Shown here: one piece after another, positions 45,012 through 56,200 of the stretch
Layout: every line of letters begins with the position of its first letter
Position numbering within the stretch: the first letter of the stretch is position 1
NCBI RefSeq assembly: GCF_007995215.1
Contig: NZ_VCDK01000001.1
Location: 1-64,000 of the forward strand
Source: Shimia ponticola
GTDB taxonomy: Bacteria; Pseudomonadota; Alphaproteobacteria; Rhodobacterales; Rhodobacteraceae
Direction: 5' to 3'
Length of the DNA: 64,000 bases
Translations under genes and position numbers: made by a program
Notes under the pieces: generated by a model
The model's input: the letters and a program-made list of their open reading frames with translations, nothing else
Database searches by the model: none
What the model was told of the DNA's origin: nothing

Positions 45012-45316
45012 ATGAAATGGGCCAGGCAGGCGGCGTGTTCTGCGTCATTGGCCTGAAGCGCGATACTTACCGTAACGCTAAAGCAATCCGCCAACTGATT
45101 AAGTCCGCCTTCATTGCCGCCGGACTGCCTACCTTCACTCCACACGCCTTCCGCAAGACATTGGTGAAATGGGCCGAGCGGCACTACCCAACGCTGGAAT
45201 GCTTCAAGGCTTTCTCTCAGAACATTGGGCATTCAAACGTTGTTACCACCGTCAGCGCCTACATGCCTGTGTCGGTGGAACGTCAGGGCGAATTGATAAA
45301 GAGCGGCCCGAAATGA
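45012..45316 (+). pseudogene. C-terminal fragment of a second tyrosine integrase, fused in frame
   Basis: RDTYRNAKAIRQLIKSAFIAAGLPTFTPHAFRKTLVKWAERHYPTLECFKAFSQNIGHSNVVTTVSAYMPVSVERQGELIKS is the end of another integrase type, with HAFR, the GHS motif and Tyr. It follows the P4-type remnant without a break, showing recombination between two integrase genes. Not likely functional. Confidence 0.75.
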
Positions 45317-45704
45317 TGCTTCTTGGTTGTCGCTGCACCGCCCAAATCTTAGTCTACGAAAAAGACAGTTCGCCCGATGTTTGAAACGCCCGACATGCCC
45401 AGCAATCCATTTGCTTAGAAAAGAATACCTTTGAACGTGCCTCGGAAGTTCGTCAGTCCACTCCGTCGTATCAATCCAAACTTCTAGACCGTTGGTCTTG
45501 GGGATTGTGTTTCCAAGGTCTGCGTTGGGAAAGCCGCGATGCAGCAATTTCCTTTCGAGGAGTGGCTGCTTTGGGCCGTTCACTAAAGTCGACATCAAAG
45601 GCGGGCAGCGGAAGTTCGTCGCAATTGCAAGTATTGGAGTAAGTTTGACCTAAGCAGCCTTTCAGCAGCGCGAAGCAGCTTTGTTGGGTTGCTGCGAAGG
45701 AATT
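45317..45704. other. Stretch without a supported gene
   Basis: About 390 bp between the integrase remnant and the EamA pseudogene. Open frames on either strand show no protein-like pattern and no RNA or repeat stands out. Confidence 0.5.
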
Positions 45705-46577
45705 TTACTTTGCTTTTGGCTCTTTAGTCGCGATCAAGGCCGCCCCTAAAACCAACACAAACGCAAATAGGAAAGCTGTGGCCAGCGGTTGGTTGAAAAT
45801 GAGCAGATCAGCGAGCAAGGGCCATAGCAATGCGACGTATTAAAACGGTGCGAGGCGAGATGCCTCAGCGTAGCGGAATGCGAGCGTCATAGCGATGTAG
45901 GCAAAGCCCATAAATACGCCAGCACCGATCAAAGCCACGAGCATCCAGCCGTTTGGTAAGACCCAACCCATAGGCAAGGTGACCAAGCCGCCAACCATGG
46001 AAGCCACAACAAAGTAGAATGCGATGGCGCCCGGGCTTTCCAATGTATTCAGGCTTCGCACCATGATGAGCGCGAGCGCGGCGAGAACGGCGGACGCTAA
46101 ACCAAGAAAATAGCCAGTTAATCTGTCACCCGCGGCTTCGCTGCCCAGTTCCGGCCAAACCAGTGCGATCACATCGGCAAACCCAAGCGCTAGGCCTGCG
46201 ACCCGCCAGACCGTCGACTTTTCTCCTAGCGGGACGACGGCGGCGATGGCTGTCAGAACATGCAACAGCTGCGCGATCAAGCTGGCCTCGGCGACGTTCA
46301 GCCGGGCAAGTGCCGCGAAGGATGCAAAGAGGGCGAGGGCGCCGAAGCCTGAACGGAGCAGATGTGCGCCGGGGCGCTTGGTGGCAAGGACGTTTGGAAA
46401 TTCGTGCCGAAGCCATAGAAAGATCACCAACGGGATCAGAGCGAAAAAGGAACGGAAAAAGACGATCTCACCCAAAGGAACCGCGTCGCTTTCAGCTTTG
46501 ACGCAGACCATCATCCCGGCAAACAAAAAGCCGGATAACAGGCGAAGTGTGATGCCAAGTGGGGCGTTGTCCGTCAT
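45705..46577 (-). pseudogene. EamA/DMT-family exporter broken by a stop codon
   Basis: The 5' part is a DMT transporter of 245 aa ending ...RYAEASRLAPF. After a TAA at 45,840-45,842 the frame continues YVALLWPLLADLLIFNQPLATAFLFAFVLVLGAALIATKEPKAK to TAA at 45,705, completing the tenth-helix end of the family. The canonical residue after APF is Glu (GAA), so one base change suffices. It overlaps the permease remnant upstream (ATGA), so it belonged to the ABC operon, as EamA exporters do in opine-metallophore operons. Confidence 0.82.
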
Positions 46578-47170
46578 TGCCGCTCCGGCTCTTCGGCCAA
46601 GGCGTCTCGTAGCGCGTCACCCGCTAGACTGATGGCGGGAACACTGATCATCGCGGCCAGCCCGGGCCGTATCATTTGCAGCGGCGTTGACCGAATATGG
46701 ACGCGGGCGTCCAGCAACATGCTGCCCCATTCCGGGTTGGGTGGCTGCACCCCAAATCCCAGAATCCCGATGGCGGAGATGCCAAGGATCGCGCGCGCGA
46801 ACATACCGGTCCAGACGACGGTCAGCGATGGCAAGAGCGATGGAAGGTAATGCCAACGCGCAATAGCCAGCCCTGACATCCCGGCCAGGTGCGCTTGGAT
46901 GACGTAACCTCGGGTCTGGAGCGACAGCCCGATGCCCCGTGCGTCGCGCGCGTAGCGCATCCAACCAGTTACAGCCAAAGCAAATATCTGGCTCCACGTT
47001 CCGGCCCCATTAGCCCTGCGATGACAATGGCCGCGACGAGTTCAGGGAACGCAAGGAAGGAATCCGTTGTCCGCATCATGACCCAGGCCGCAACGCGCCC
47101 ACCCAAGGCTGCGAGCAGGCCGACCGCCGTTCCTATGACACGGCTGATGAGCTACCCGACAAAGGCGAAC
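46574..47170 (-). pseudogene. NikC/DppC-type ABC permease remnant
   Basis: Two frames join near 46,979: SRVIGTAVGLLAALGGRVAAWVMMRTTDSFLAFPELVAAIVIAGLMGPERGARYL, then AVTGWMRYARDARGIGLSLQTRGY to GFGVQPPNPEWGSMLLDAR to PGLAAMISVPAISLAGDALRDALAEEPERQ. The binding-protein-dependent permease signature (EAA-like loop) and the GDxLRDxL end are clear. The N-terminal 80 or so residues are missing and the frame is shifted. It overlaps the EamA start by 4 bp. Confidence 0.75.
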
Positions 47171-47199
47171 CCCAAAGACCACCGCGCGCGCTTCTAAGA

Positions 47200-47797
47200 T
47201 GCCCGACCGAATGATCCGCGTCATTGAGGCCGCCACACCAAGCCCGAGTGTCACAGCAGGCAGGACCGCATGGGCCGGTTTACGGGCACCCATAGCGGGC
47301 AACCACGCCAGATGGACGGCAAAGATCAGGATCAGCAATAGATCCAGCCAATAGGCCGGGATCGCTGTGCTTAGCGTGGCCACCGCGACCGATGCCTGGT
47401 CCAGCCAAACATCCTGTCGCCGCGTGGCAAGGTAGGCAAGCGGCAATGATGTGCCGAGCCGGATTGTCAGCGCGGCCATGGCCAGTCGGAAGTTATAGCT
47501 CATCGCGTGGCTCACATCGGGCCATACGGGGCGGTCCGTCACCGCTGAATGCCCAAAATCCAATGTCAGAACTGGACCCAGCCAATCCCAGAACGCGACC
47601 CAGAACGTTCGGTTCAGACCTGCCTCGGCGCGAACCTGATCAATTACGTCCTCGGTCAACAGCGCATCGAACCTTGCCATCGCAATCGCCTGCGCCGGGT
47701 CCCCCGGTGAGTTCCAGAGCAATGCAAAGTTGACCAACGCCGTGCCCAACAGCACGACCGCTGCGCGAAGCAACAGACCGGAAAGCGTCACGATCAT
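47200..47797 (-). pseudogene. NikB/DppB-type ABC permease, truncated
   Basis: From ATG 47797: MIVTLSGLLLRAAVVLLGTALVNFALLWNSPGDPAQ to GLGVAASMTRIIRSGILEARA, the NikB/DppB pattern, then sequence without similarity. The C-terminal third of the gene and the start of the next permease were lost in one deletion. Its ATG overlaps the stop of the ATPase remnant. Confidence 0.75.
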
Positions 47798-47986
47798 GCC
47801 GCAGACTCCAGAGAGCCCAGCGCAATTCCGGCGTTGCGCAGGGTTCGCCCGTAGTCGGATTGTGGTGTATGCGCAAAGGCCTTCGCCTACGCCCGCGAGG
47901 GGCTGTCCCGCCGGTGAGCGCAAAGAAACGTCGTGCAAAGTTGGTTTCTTGCCACGGCGGACGGACACTTGGGATATGTCTAGCAC
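47794..47986 (-). pseudogene. NikE/DppF-type ATPase, internal deletion
   Basis: The N-terminus VLDISQVSVRRGKKPTLHDVSLRSPAG (GTG at 47986) joins, after a deletion of about 200 codons, to the C-terminus AHTPQSDYGRTLRNAGIALGSLESAA and a TGA overlapping the permease ATG. Walker A and B and the signature are all gone. Confidence 0.75.
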
Positions 47987-48661
47987 GGCACCGTTGCCCA
48001 ACTCTTATGGTCTGTCAGCGTGCGCGCGGCGGCGGACTTTTGGCGTGTCAAAAAAATGGTCTCGGTCGCGCCTTCCTCGACCAGCTTACCGTCTGACATC
48101 ACCATCAGCTTTATGACCCGCCGCGCGGCAAGGCCGAGGTCGTGAGTGATTAACATCATCGCCGTATTGCGCCCTTGCAAATGCCGGTCTAGCAAATCCA
48201 TAGAGGCTGCCGCGACCCACGGGGGCGAGCGCAGAAGTCGGCTCATCCAGTGCAATCAAGTCAGGTGTCCCAATCAGCGCCATCGCCATGACAACACACT
48301 GCTGCATCCCGCGGCTCCACCCCCAGGGGCGTTTGCGCATGTCCCCGCTTTCAATGCCCAGCGCAGAAAACAGCGCCGCGCGATCTACGTCTGCAACACC
48401 CGAGGCGCGTTCGGCCTCGCGCCAATGCAACGCCATACTCCGCAACGGATCGAGCGCCTCGTCCGGGCTTTGTGGCCCATGGCTGACGCTATGCCCCCGC
48501 GCGCGCAGATCGTCGATCAGCGCGTGGCACAGCGTGGATTTGCCGGAACCGGATGATCCGACCAGACCAATTCTGTCGCCGGTCGCAATCGACAGCGATG
48601 TCGGGTGCAGAATCGTCTGACCCGAGAGCACCGCTCTGAGGCCGGACACCGTCAGTTTCAT
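47980..48661 (-). pseudogene. NikD/DppD-type ATPase, frameshifted
   Basis: Start at 48661 (MKLTVSGLRAVLSGQ). Walker A GSSGSGKST, the signature WSRGMQQ and Walker B LIALDEPTSAL are read in one frame; near 48,220 the frame shifts and the rest VAAASMDLLDRHLQGRNTAMMLITHDLGLAARRV to FLTRQKSAAARTLTDHKSW is in another. The H-loop Asp/His (LITHD) lies past the frameshift. Confidence 0.8.
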
Positions 48662-48668
48662 CGGAGGG

Positions 48669-49984
48669 TTATTCCGTAAGCGTCGTTTCGAGCGTGACCC
48701 AGTAGGTCTCGGTCGGATGAACGCGGTAGCCTTCCAGACCGGGCTTAGCGATGTTCACCTGGTTCACGTGATAAACGGGGATCATGGCGGCGTCGGCGGC
48801 GATGATCTCTTGCACCTGAACATAGATCACGCCACGTGCGTCCTGATTAAAGGTGGCGCGGCCTTGGTCCAGCAGCGCGTCCAACTCGGCGTTGCTATAA
48901 CCGCCTGAATTTGACCCGCCGTCCGTTTTCAGCAGGGTTTCCAGCACGCCGCCCGGATCGCCCTGTGGTGTCATCACCCAGGTCGGCAGGAACATGTCTG
49001 CCTCGTTCGCCTTGATCAGGTCATTACTCGCGCCCCATTCACCGACACGCACGTTGGCTTTGACCCCAATCGCGGCAAGGAAGGCCTGCGTTAGCTCCGC
49101 GGTCGGCGGCAGCGCCGCGCGCGAGGAATAGGTTACAATGTCGATCTCAAGCGGTTCGCCATTGAGCATTCACGGCCCGGCTTCCTTTACCGCGCCAGCC
49201 TCGGCCAGCAGAGCCTCGGCCTTGGCCGGGTCATAGGTTGGGGCGATATCAGCGGCCCAGCCTGTGCCTGCCGGATCAGTGGGTTCGACATTGGCCCGGC
49301 TTTGGCGTTCATCGTGTAGAAATAGAGGCGCGCTGTTGCAGCGGTGAAACCTGCAGCGCCAGTCTCTAGAATGCGCTCGTAATCCGTCTCGGGATAATTG
49401 ATCACCATGTCTACTTCGCCCGCCTCCAAGGCCAGCGCGGCAGTCGCAGGCGACGGGATGCCTACAACCTCGATCTCGGCAATACCCGGCGCGCCGAGCC
49501 TGTAGTTTGGGTTCGCTTCGACACGATAACGCTGCTCTGGGATCGCTTCCTGGAAAACAAACGGACCTGTGGCATTGATCGGGAAGCCTTCAGATGCCGC
49601 ACCAAGAACCTCAATCGCCGGATCAGACAGCGTCCATGGGAAGGCAGAGTTCGGACTGTTTGTCTCAAACACCACAACGCTGTCGCCGTCAGTAGATATA
49701 CCCGCGAGGTCCAGCAGCTTGGCAACTCGCGCGTTATGACCTGGGTGTTTTTCGTCCAGAATGCCCTCGATGGAGGCTACTACATCGGCGGCGTTTACCG
49801 GTGTGCCGTCATGGAATATCACCCCATCCCGCAGCATCACCCGCCATGTTGTTGGGCTGGCTTGCTCAATACCCTCCGCCATGCGGCGATACAGGTTCAG
49901 ATCATAGTCGATCCCCATCAGCGTTTCCGTCACACCGGTCTGGTTCGACATCCACCCGTTAAAACCTGCGCGCGGGTCTGGCAC
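48669..49984 (-). pseudogene. Family 5 solute-binding protein (NikA/OppA-type), multiply broken
   Basis: Pieces: PRAGFNGWMSNQTGVTETLMGIDYDLNLYRRMAEGIEQ to MNAKAGPMSNPLIRQAQ; then after a frame change GWAADIAPTYDPAKAEALLAEAGAVKEAGP, a TGA (49,170-49,172, where Trp is usual), and MLNGEPLEIDIVTYSSRAALPPTAELTQAFLAAIG to ETYWVTLETTLTE. The signal peptide and N-terminus are missing. It is the first gene after the Zur-like box. Confidence 0.8.
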
Positions 49985-50145
49985 TTCACCGGTTGGATAG
50001 ACTGGCCGGGTACGGCAGCATCGTCTATTTTTGGCCTGTCAGGCCTTATGCGATGTGGTCCCTAGTTTGCGTTTCATTTCCGACTGGTTTTGTCAGATGA
50101 TGGAAAGCTGGTAGCCGTGCATTCTCGCAAAAAAAACAAACAAAA

Positions 50146-50164
50146 AATGTTATGAAATAACATT
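50146..50164. promoter_or_regulatory. Zur-box-like palindrome
   Basis: AATGTTAT-GAA-ATAACATT, an 8+3+8 perfect inverted repeat in an AT-rich stretch. TGTTAT-N3-ATAACA is the core of the zinc uptake regulator (Zur) site. It lies about 160 bp upstream of the solute-binding-protein remnant, on the side where its promoter would be. Confidence 0.65.
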
Positions 50165-50370
50165 GTATTGCGACGTAGATATTGCGCCCTTAGTTCCGGT
50201 TCCAAAGACCATGGCGTCCACCCGACGGAATAACTATTTCCCAGGCAGGCGTCGCCAACACACCCTCCATCCTTAGTGGACAGTCAATCACCACGGTTAG
50301 CCATTATTCAGATTGTTTCCTGAGATGTGCATAGATGATCTAGTGGCAGAGACGGTAAACACCGTTGAGC

Positions 50371-52344
50371 TTAGCGCGGCTTGCTAGAAGCAGTGGAAAC
50401 TTCGCCGGGCATCTCTTCATCAAGCGCCTTCTGCAACGCCATCATGTTTGAAATAGCGATAAACGAGCTGTTAAGGGGCCATTGGCTTGTGCGACCGGTC
50501 GTGGCGACTTGGATGATGTGGGCTTCCGCTACTTTCACGGTGGGTTGGCGATCCATGGATCGCCGCACAAAGTCGAAGTCGAAATAGTCGTGTAGGCGCG
50601 GGTCCTTTTCCAGGCGGTTGAGCTCTGACTTCATGGCAGGGATTAAGCGCGCGATGTGAAGGCCGAGTTCGACGAAAGGCAGTCCGTCCTGATCGCGTAG
50701 GCGGGCTGCGTCATGGACGATGCCATCCATCGCGGCGCGGATCGGTGCACGGAAAAGGCCATCGCGATATTCGAACTCTGGCGGGCAAGTAAGGGCAAAG
50801 TTGATCAGGTCCTGATCTAGAAGTGGGTGTATATAGCGGAGCCCGTGGCGCAGGCCGTGGCAGGCGAGGATCTCAATCCGCAAGGCGAGGACCGGGCTCA
50901 TCACTTAGCTTAGACGGTTGGTTTGCGTGTCGCTTGTTCGAAACTCCAACAGGTCGCTGTTTGCGCGATATTGGGGTTTGAAGCCCGTATACATTCGGTG
51001 GTTGTAGTTCATCGTCTCGCGCTTGGGGCCCGAGAACAGCTCGCGCAGGCGGGTGCCTTGCGGCATCAAGGTATCGGCGGCGGCGCGGGCATAGAATTTC
51101 AGTCGTTTCCGGCCCCGCAGCTTACGCGCATCCGCCAGCAAACGAAGTTGGCGCAGGTTGCCCTTTTTCAGAAGGGCGGCGTGCGTGCCCAGACCTTTGT
51201 AACTGGCGGCATTGTCGCCACCCCATCCCGTCAACAGGACGTCGGCCCCGCTTTGCGCGGCAGCAATTGCTGTTTCATATTCAGGAACACCCTCGTCGAA
51301 TTGCCACGCAATGACCCCCAGCTCGGCAGGCTTATGGTCTATCTTGGGTTTGAGCCGGTGACGCCGCCACGAGATGCGGTTCGATCCAGCCACGACCTGT
51401 TGAGCGACCTCCGTTTCGTCCAACAATCCCGAATAGGTTTGTTCCGCTTCCTCCGAGGCAGCATAGGTAGAGGCAAAGATGTGTTGATCGTCCGATAGGT
51501 GGGCTTCGGCAAGCATGGTGACGGATGTCGAATCGAGACCGGATGAGACCGAGGCCGCAAGATCCCCTGTTGTGGGTATCCGGGTGGCGACGGCCCGGTC
51601 CATCAGACGCCGCAATTCGCGCGACCATCCGTCGAAGTCCTTTGGGGCGTCTGGCGCAGGGCTGGGGCGCCAGCATGTCTTGGCAGCTGGGACTCTGCCC
51701 GCGTCGGATGCAGAAAAGGTCATCTGCGAGTTTGCGGGCACGCGGTAGAGACCAGTGATCAGCGTTCGGGGTTTCGCTGCGGAACTACTGGCGATCAAGT
51801 CCACGACGCCATCCAGGTTGCGCTTTGCCTTGATGACGCCTGCGTCGATCAACACCTCGGGCAAGGAAGCAAAAGCAAGTTGGCCGCCCGCGCCCCATGC
51901 CCAGAACAGAGGGCAAACGCCAAATGGATCGCGGCGGGCGATCACTGTGTCGGTGGCAAGGTCATGGAGCACTAGAGCAAAGGCGCCCGCCAACTGGTCA
52001 AGACCTGCAATGCCGTCGCGCGCGTAGAGGGCCGCGATGAGGACGGCGGGATCACTGCCTGCGGGCAAGCCGAGCTGCTTTTCGAGTGGTTTGCGATTTG
52101 TCAGATGGGCCGCGCAAACAACGTGGACCGACGCGTCTTGGTACATGCCGGTGGCGCGTGGCGCAGGTTGGCCCGGCTTGTTCGAGGGGAAGGTGTGACA
52201 GGCCAGTGTGCTTGTCGCGGTTACGCCGGTCGTAGTTGCGGCCGCCTTGCCTGTTGAAACCCTTTCGGCAAAGGCGCGTTGAATATTGCTAGAAACACGG
52301 TCCGGCTCAGGGCACCAAAAGACCGCGTTGATCGCCGTTAACAT
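50371..52344 (-). pseudogene. Asparagine-synthase-like protein split by a stop codon
   Basis: The frame from 52344 has a class II glutaminase-like domain without the N-terminal Cys (starts MLTAINAVFWCPEP) and a synthetase domain with the PP-loop SVSSGLDSTS and LLTGWGGDNA. It stops at TAA 50,905-50,907 and continues in the same frame (SPVLALRIEILACHGLRHGLRYIHPLLDQDLINFALTCPPEF) to 50,371. A missing Cys2 is typical of lasso-peptide cyclases and some sugar amidotransferases. No precursor or protease partner is seen. Confidence 0.8.
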
Positions 52345-53254
52345 CGTTCGTCAAACCATTTTGGGTTTCGATCCGTGGCGCTTGGCCTAGAATGAGTACG
52401 CAAAGTTTGCTGTGTGATTACGCCCCCACAAACGCTGCCGGAAAAGCCCGTCATCCATCACCGGTGTTGCGTAAAGCTGACCGTTGAGGCCCTTGGATCG
52501 GCCTGATCGGCAGCGCGCAGACGCAAGGCGTTATGCTATCACGAACAAAGGCCAAAATCCGTATGGCCCAACGATCCACATGTGCCGGCTATGGCCGACT
52601 CTAGGCTCCCAACAGACCCGCCTTCGGTTTCATCGACCTCAAGGCACATGAGTGCCGGCGGTTGATATGCTGGCCGTTGCCTCTCCGCCTTCGCGTCAAT
52701 TCCCTTATTCGAATTCATTTAATTTATTCCTGTTGGTTGAGTGTGCACATTGGATCGACCCACTCCGTTGCGCTCAGGTGTCTAATAAGGCGCTTCGGGG
52801 CAACGCTAGCGGCAAGGCAGTAGCTTATCAAGGCGTGTAGTCCTACCGGCGGGATGCTCTGCAAGGACCCAGCCTAATGCTACGAAGTGGAGAATGGCCG
52901 TGAAGAGCTCAGGTCTACCGAACGCTGTATAAGCGTCGAAAGCTAGCTTTGACGCCTTTCTGTGTCGCGTGCCGTCCTCTGTTCAGGCGATGACATAGCT
53001 AAGGCGTCGGAGACAGGTCAGCACCATGGCCTCGTACCCCGGCAGCGGTTGGTGCGCCTTTTAAACTGACCGAGAAGCACTTTGAGGAGATGGTGGCTGC
53101 AAGTATGCTGCCGCCGGTCCTTCCGGAGTGTTTGCGCACTGTGCACGCAATCTCGTGCTAGAAAACCTTCGTTGATCGGATTGAAAAAAGCGTCTAGCGT
53201 CAAAGTCATAGTGATAAAGCGACGCATTTTTTTCTGTGGCTGGTTGGGGGATTT
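52345..53254. other. Stretch without a supported gene
   Basis: About 910 bp between divergent regions. Short frames (52,652-52,840, 53,018-53,227) show no protein-like composition. It should hold the promoters of the split asparagine-synthase gene and of the large-protein operon; no clear -35/-10 or operator stands out. Confidence 0.5.
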
Positions 53255-56200
53255 TTGGGCCAGAGATGTATTTTACCGACGGCTTTGACGGCGTTTTATG
53301 TTGCAGGAGGAAACACTTCTGTTTCCGTTTTGGGGCCGTCTGCGGAGTTTAGTGATCTACCGGGCAAAGCTGATCCTGACACTCCATTCGTCAGTGAGGT
53401 AACGGTTCCTGCTGAATTTCAGCAACCGGACCTGTCCTTGAAATCAGGGGTTCATTTGCATTGGCATTTGCCTGCGGGACTGACACGCCCCTCCGCTAAC
53501 GCGCAGGGCGGCGGTCAATTTCCAGCAGTGCCAAACCGTTGGCTCGTCTCACGCGCGAGCCCGCAGTTGGGAGCAGCCCAATGGATCATCGAAAGCGATT
53601 ACTTGCATCCACCCGGTGCCAGCCACGACGCGGTTTCCTTCCCGTTTCTATCTGACGACCAAACCCCTTTCAGGTTGTTGGGAAGAACCGTCAGACTTGA
53701 CGAAGCGACGACTGCCGAGCCGGGTTCGGCTTACCTGCGCGGGACCGATGGCCAATCTCTTTTGACAGCGATTGGGTATGGTGAGCCGACCTTTGCGAGC
53801 TATTATCCAAATTGCAGGAGTGTTTTTGGTTTTCACGACACGGACATCAGAGACGACAATGACCTCACGGGGCTCAGCTATGAGCTCCTCGGTTGGTATT
53901 CGAATCTGGATGACGACCTATTAAGTCAAGCGAGAGACTGCCTTCTGTCATCGAAAGGTACAATTAACGATGTTCTGCGTCGTGAGTTTGGCTGGTCAGT
54001 TGCGCAAGAAACACAAACGGCACTGTCGGAGCTGGACGGCATTCTGTGCCACGGAAGGCTGGACTTTGCGCCTGAATCTGCCCCCGAGACCGTTGGCGCA
54101 TTGCAAGTCAGTTCGGTAAGCTTGGCGAGCAACGGTGAAGAGGCTCTCGCCGCCTATCTCGCCAGAGACGTCGTCCCAGACAGTTCTGCCAGCGTCTTTG
54201 ATGCCATTTTCCAGCACGAGGATTTGGCTGAGGCGTCGGTGGACCGGGCGGCGAAATTCAATGTTGTGCGTCATGACAAAAGCTTCACGGCGCGGGATGC
54301 CGGTCGTCTTTGGAGCATTTCGGCGCTGTCACAGGCGGGCGAAACATCAAATCAGGGTGTTCCTGCAGGCTTGGCAGACGCTCTTGCTGCATTGAACGAG
54401 GCCCAAAGACAGTTTGATCGCACAAAGGATCGGATCGCAGCGCTGCGGAGTCGGTTGTTCTCGGATTGGTACGAATATCAGCTGTCGCTTTACCATGAGA
54501 CCGATGAAGACACCGGCGAGGACGCTCAGACCGCCCTAGGGCTAGGCGGCGATGGTGATGATGCACAAACCGATCCTTTCGGCGCAGAGTCAGGCCAATC
54601 TGATGGTGACGACGCGAACACACCGGTGACGGGTTATCGCGGACGACATGTTTCGGCGCAAATTATTCGCGATTATCTGGAAAACCACGCAGTACCCGAG
54701 GTTGAGGGTCTGATCGCAGAATGCGGTGAGTTTTCAGTTGAAAGCGCGACAGACGCTAAAAACGTGACTTCCGTAGACGTCATCTCCAGCGGGCAGCATG
54801 CAGCCCGTGTCAGCGCGGCGGCGGCAAACCTGATTTCGCAAATTGAGGACATGAACGCACGCGTCGCCAGCGAGGCGGCACAGAACGACACTGAAACACC
54901 TCCGATTGCACTTGGTTTGTTTACGCGCGCCGCGCCACGATGCTGGCAGCCAAAGGAACCGTCCATCTTGATCGCGGGGCCGTGCGCCCGATCGCAGTCG
55001 CATCCATTACGGGCCAAAGACGGAACGCTGCCAATTGCGATCGTCAAAGTGGACGATCCGGTAAAGGATTTGGTTCAGGCGGTCAGCGCAGAAAACAGGC
55101 GTGTCCTAGATGCTGTGAGCCCGCCTCAGGTCTGGAAAAGAAACACGTGGTCCGCTCACATGGTGGAATGGAGCGCTGAGTATTACCCCTCGGCAACGTC
55201 CGACGCCTTGACCGGCGAAGTGTCTCCGTTCCAGCTTTCTGACACAGATACGAATTTAACTCTGGAAGAAGGGCCCGATGTACCAAGCTTGGTCACGGTT
55301 GTCGGGACAAGCTTGGTCAGTCCGCAGATCAAAGACGTGGCCGTCGCTCGGTTTGAAAGCTTTCTTCGCCGCGCCATGCTTGCTGATTTCAAGCGCTCGC
55401 AAAGGTCGGACCGGAACAGCAATGATCCGGAAACAGGATCTTTGGAACTGGCTTTGTTGGACGCATATTTGCCGTCGGTCGACCGCTCGACCGATGCGTT
55501 TGATCAAAACCTGTGCGACATAATTCGCGCCTATGATTGGGCGCAAAGCAACGCAGACATCGAAGCTGCGTTGCAGGCTTATGTGGCTATGACGCGAGAC
55601 GGGTTCGGTGTCCTTAGCCAGTCTCTGAGTGGCTTTAACGCGACGCTCCTGACCCACAAGCAGACGTTGCAACTGCCTGTTGATGACCCCCGGATGGAGA
55701 GCGCGGAACGGAATGGCTTTGTACACCGGCTTGCCAATCTTATCGGGAATAGCAACGTCTGGGCACCTCGACCGGTCAGTACGTTTTCGCCCGTGCGGTC
55801 CGGCGCATTGAGCATCAGCCAATTGCGACTTATCGACTGTTTCGGGCAGGTCATGGAGATTGATCGCTCAGACCAGGTGCTGAGCGAGATGGCGACGCCT
55901 TCTGACAATGGGCATCAGCCAGGCCACCTGACCCTATCGCCACGCATCACACAGCCCGCGCGGCTTTTCTTCCGGTGGCTGGATGCGGAAACCTCAGAAG
56001 CAAAAGACCGAGAGGCCTTCGACGCCGCGACGCCGCTTTGCGGTTGGATCCTGCCAAACTTTCTGGACAACAGCTTGGCAGTCTATGCGGCTGATGGTGC
56101 GGCTCTAGGCCAGCTTGGCGTGGACGCGACCTGGACACCCGCTCCGGGCGGCTCAAGCGTTTTGAACGTCGGTGGAATTTCGAATGACCACTTGCGCCGT

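Noticed and set aside
45233-45598. 121-codon minus-strand frame opposite the integrase remnant
   Set aside because: It partly mirrors the integrase fragment and has no recognisable pattern.
50371-52344. Lasso-peptide gene cluster
   Set aside because: No precursor, RRE or transglutaminase-like protease gene nearby.
53018-53227. 69-codon minus-strand frame before the large-protein operon
   Set aside because: No family pattern or ribosome site.
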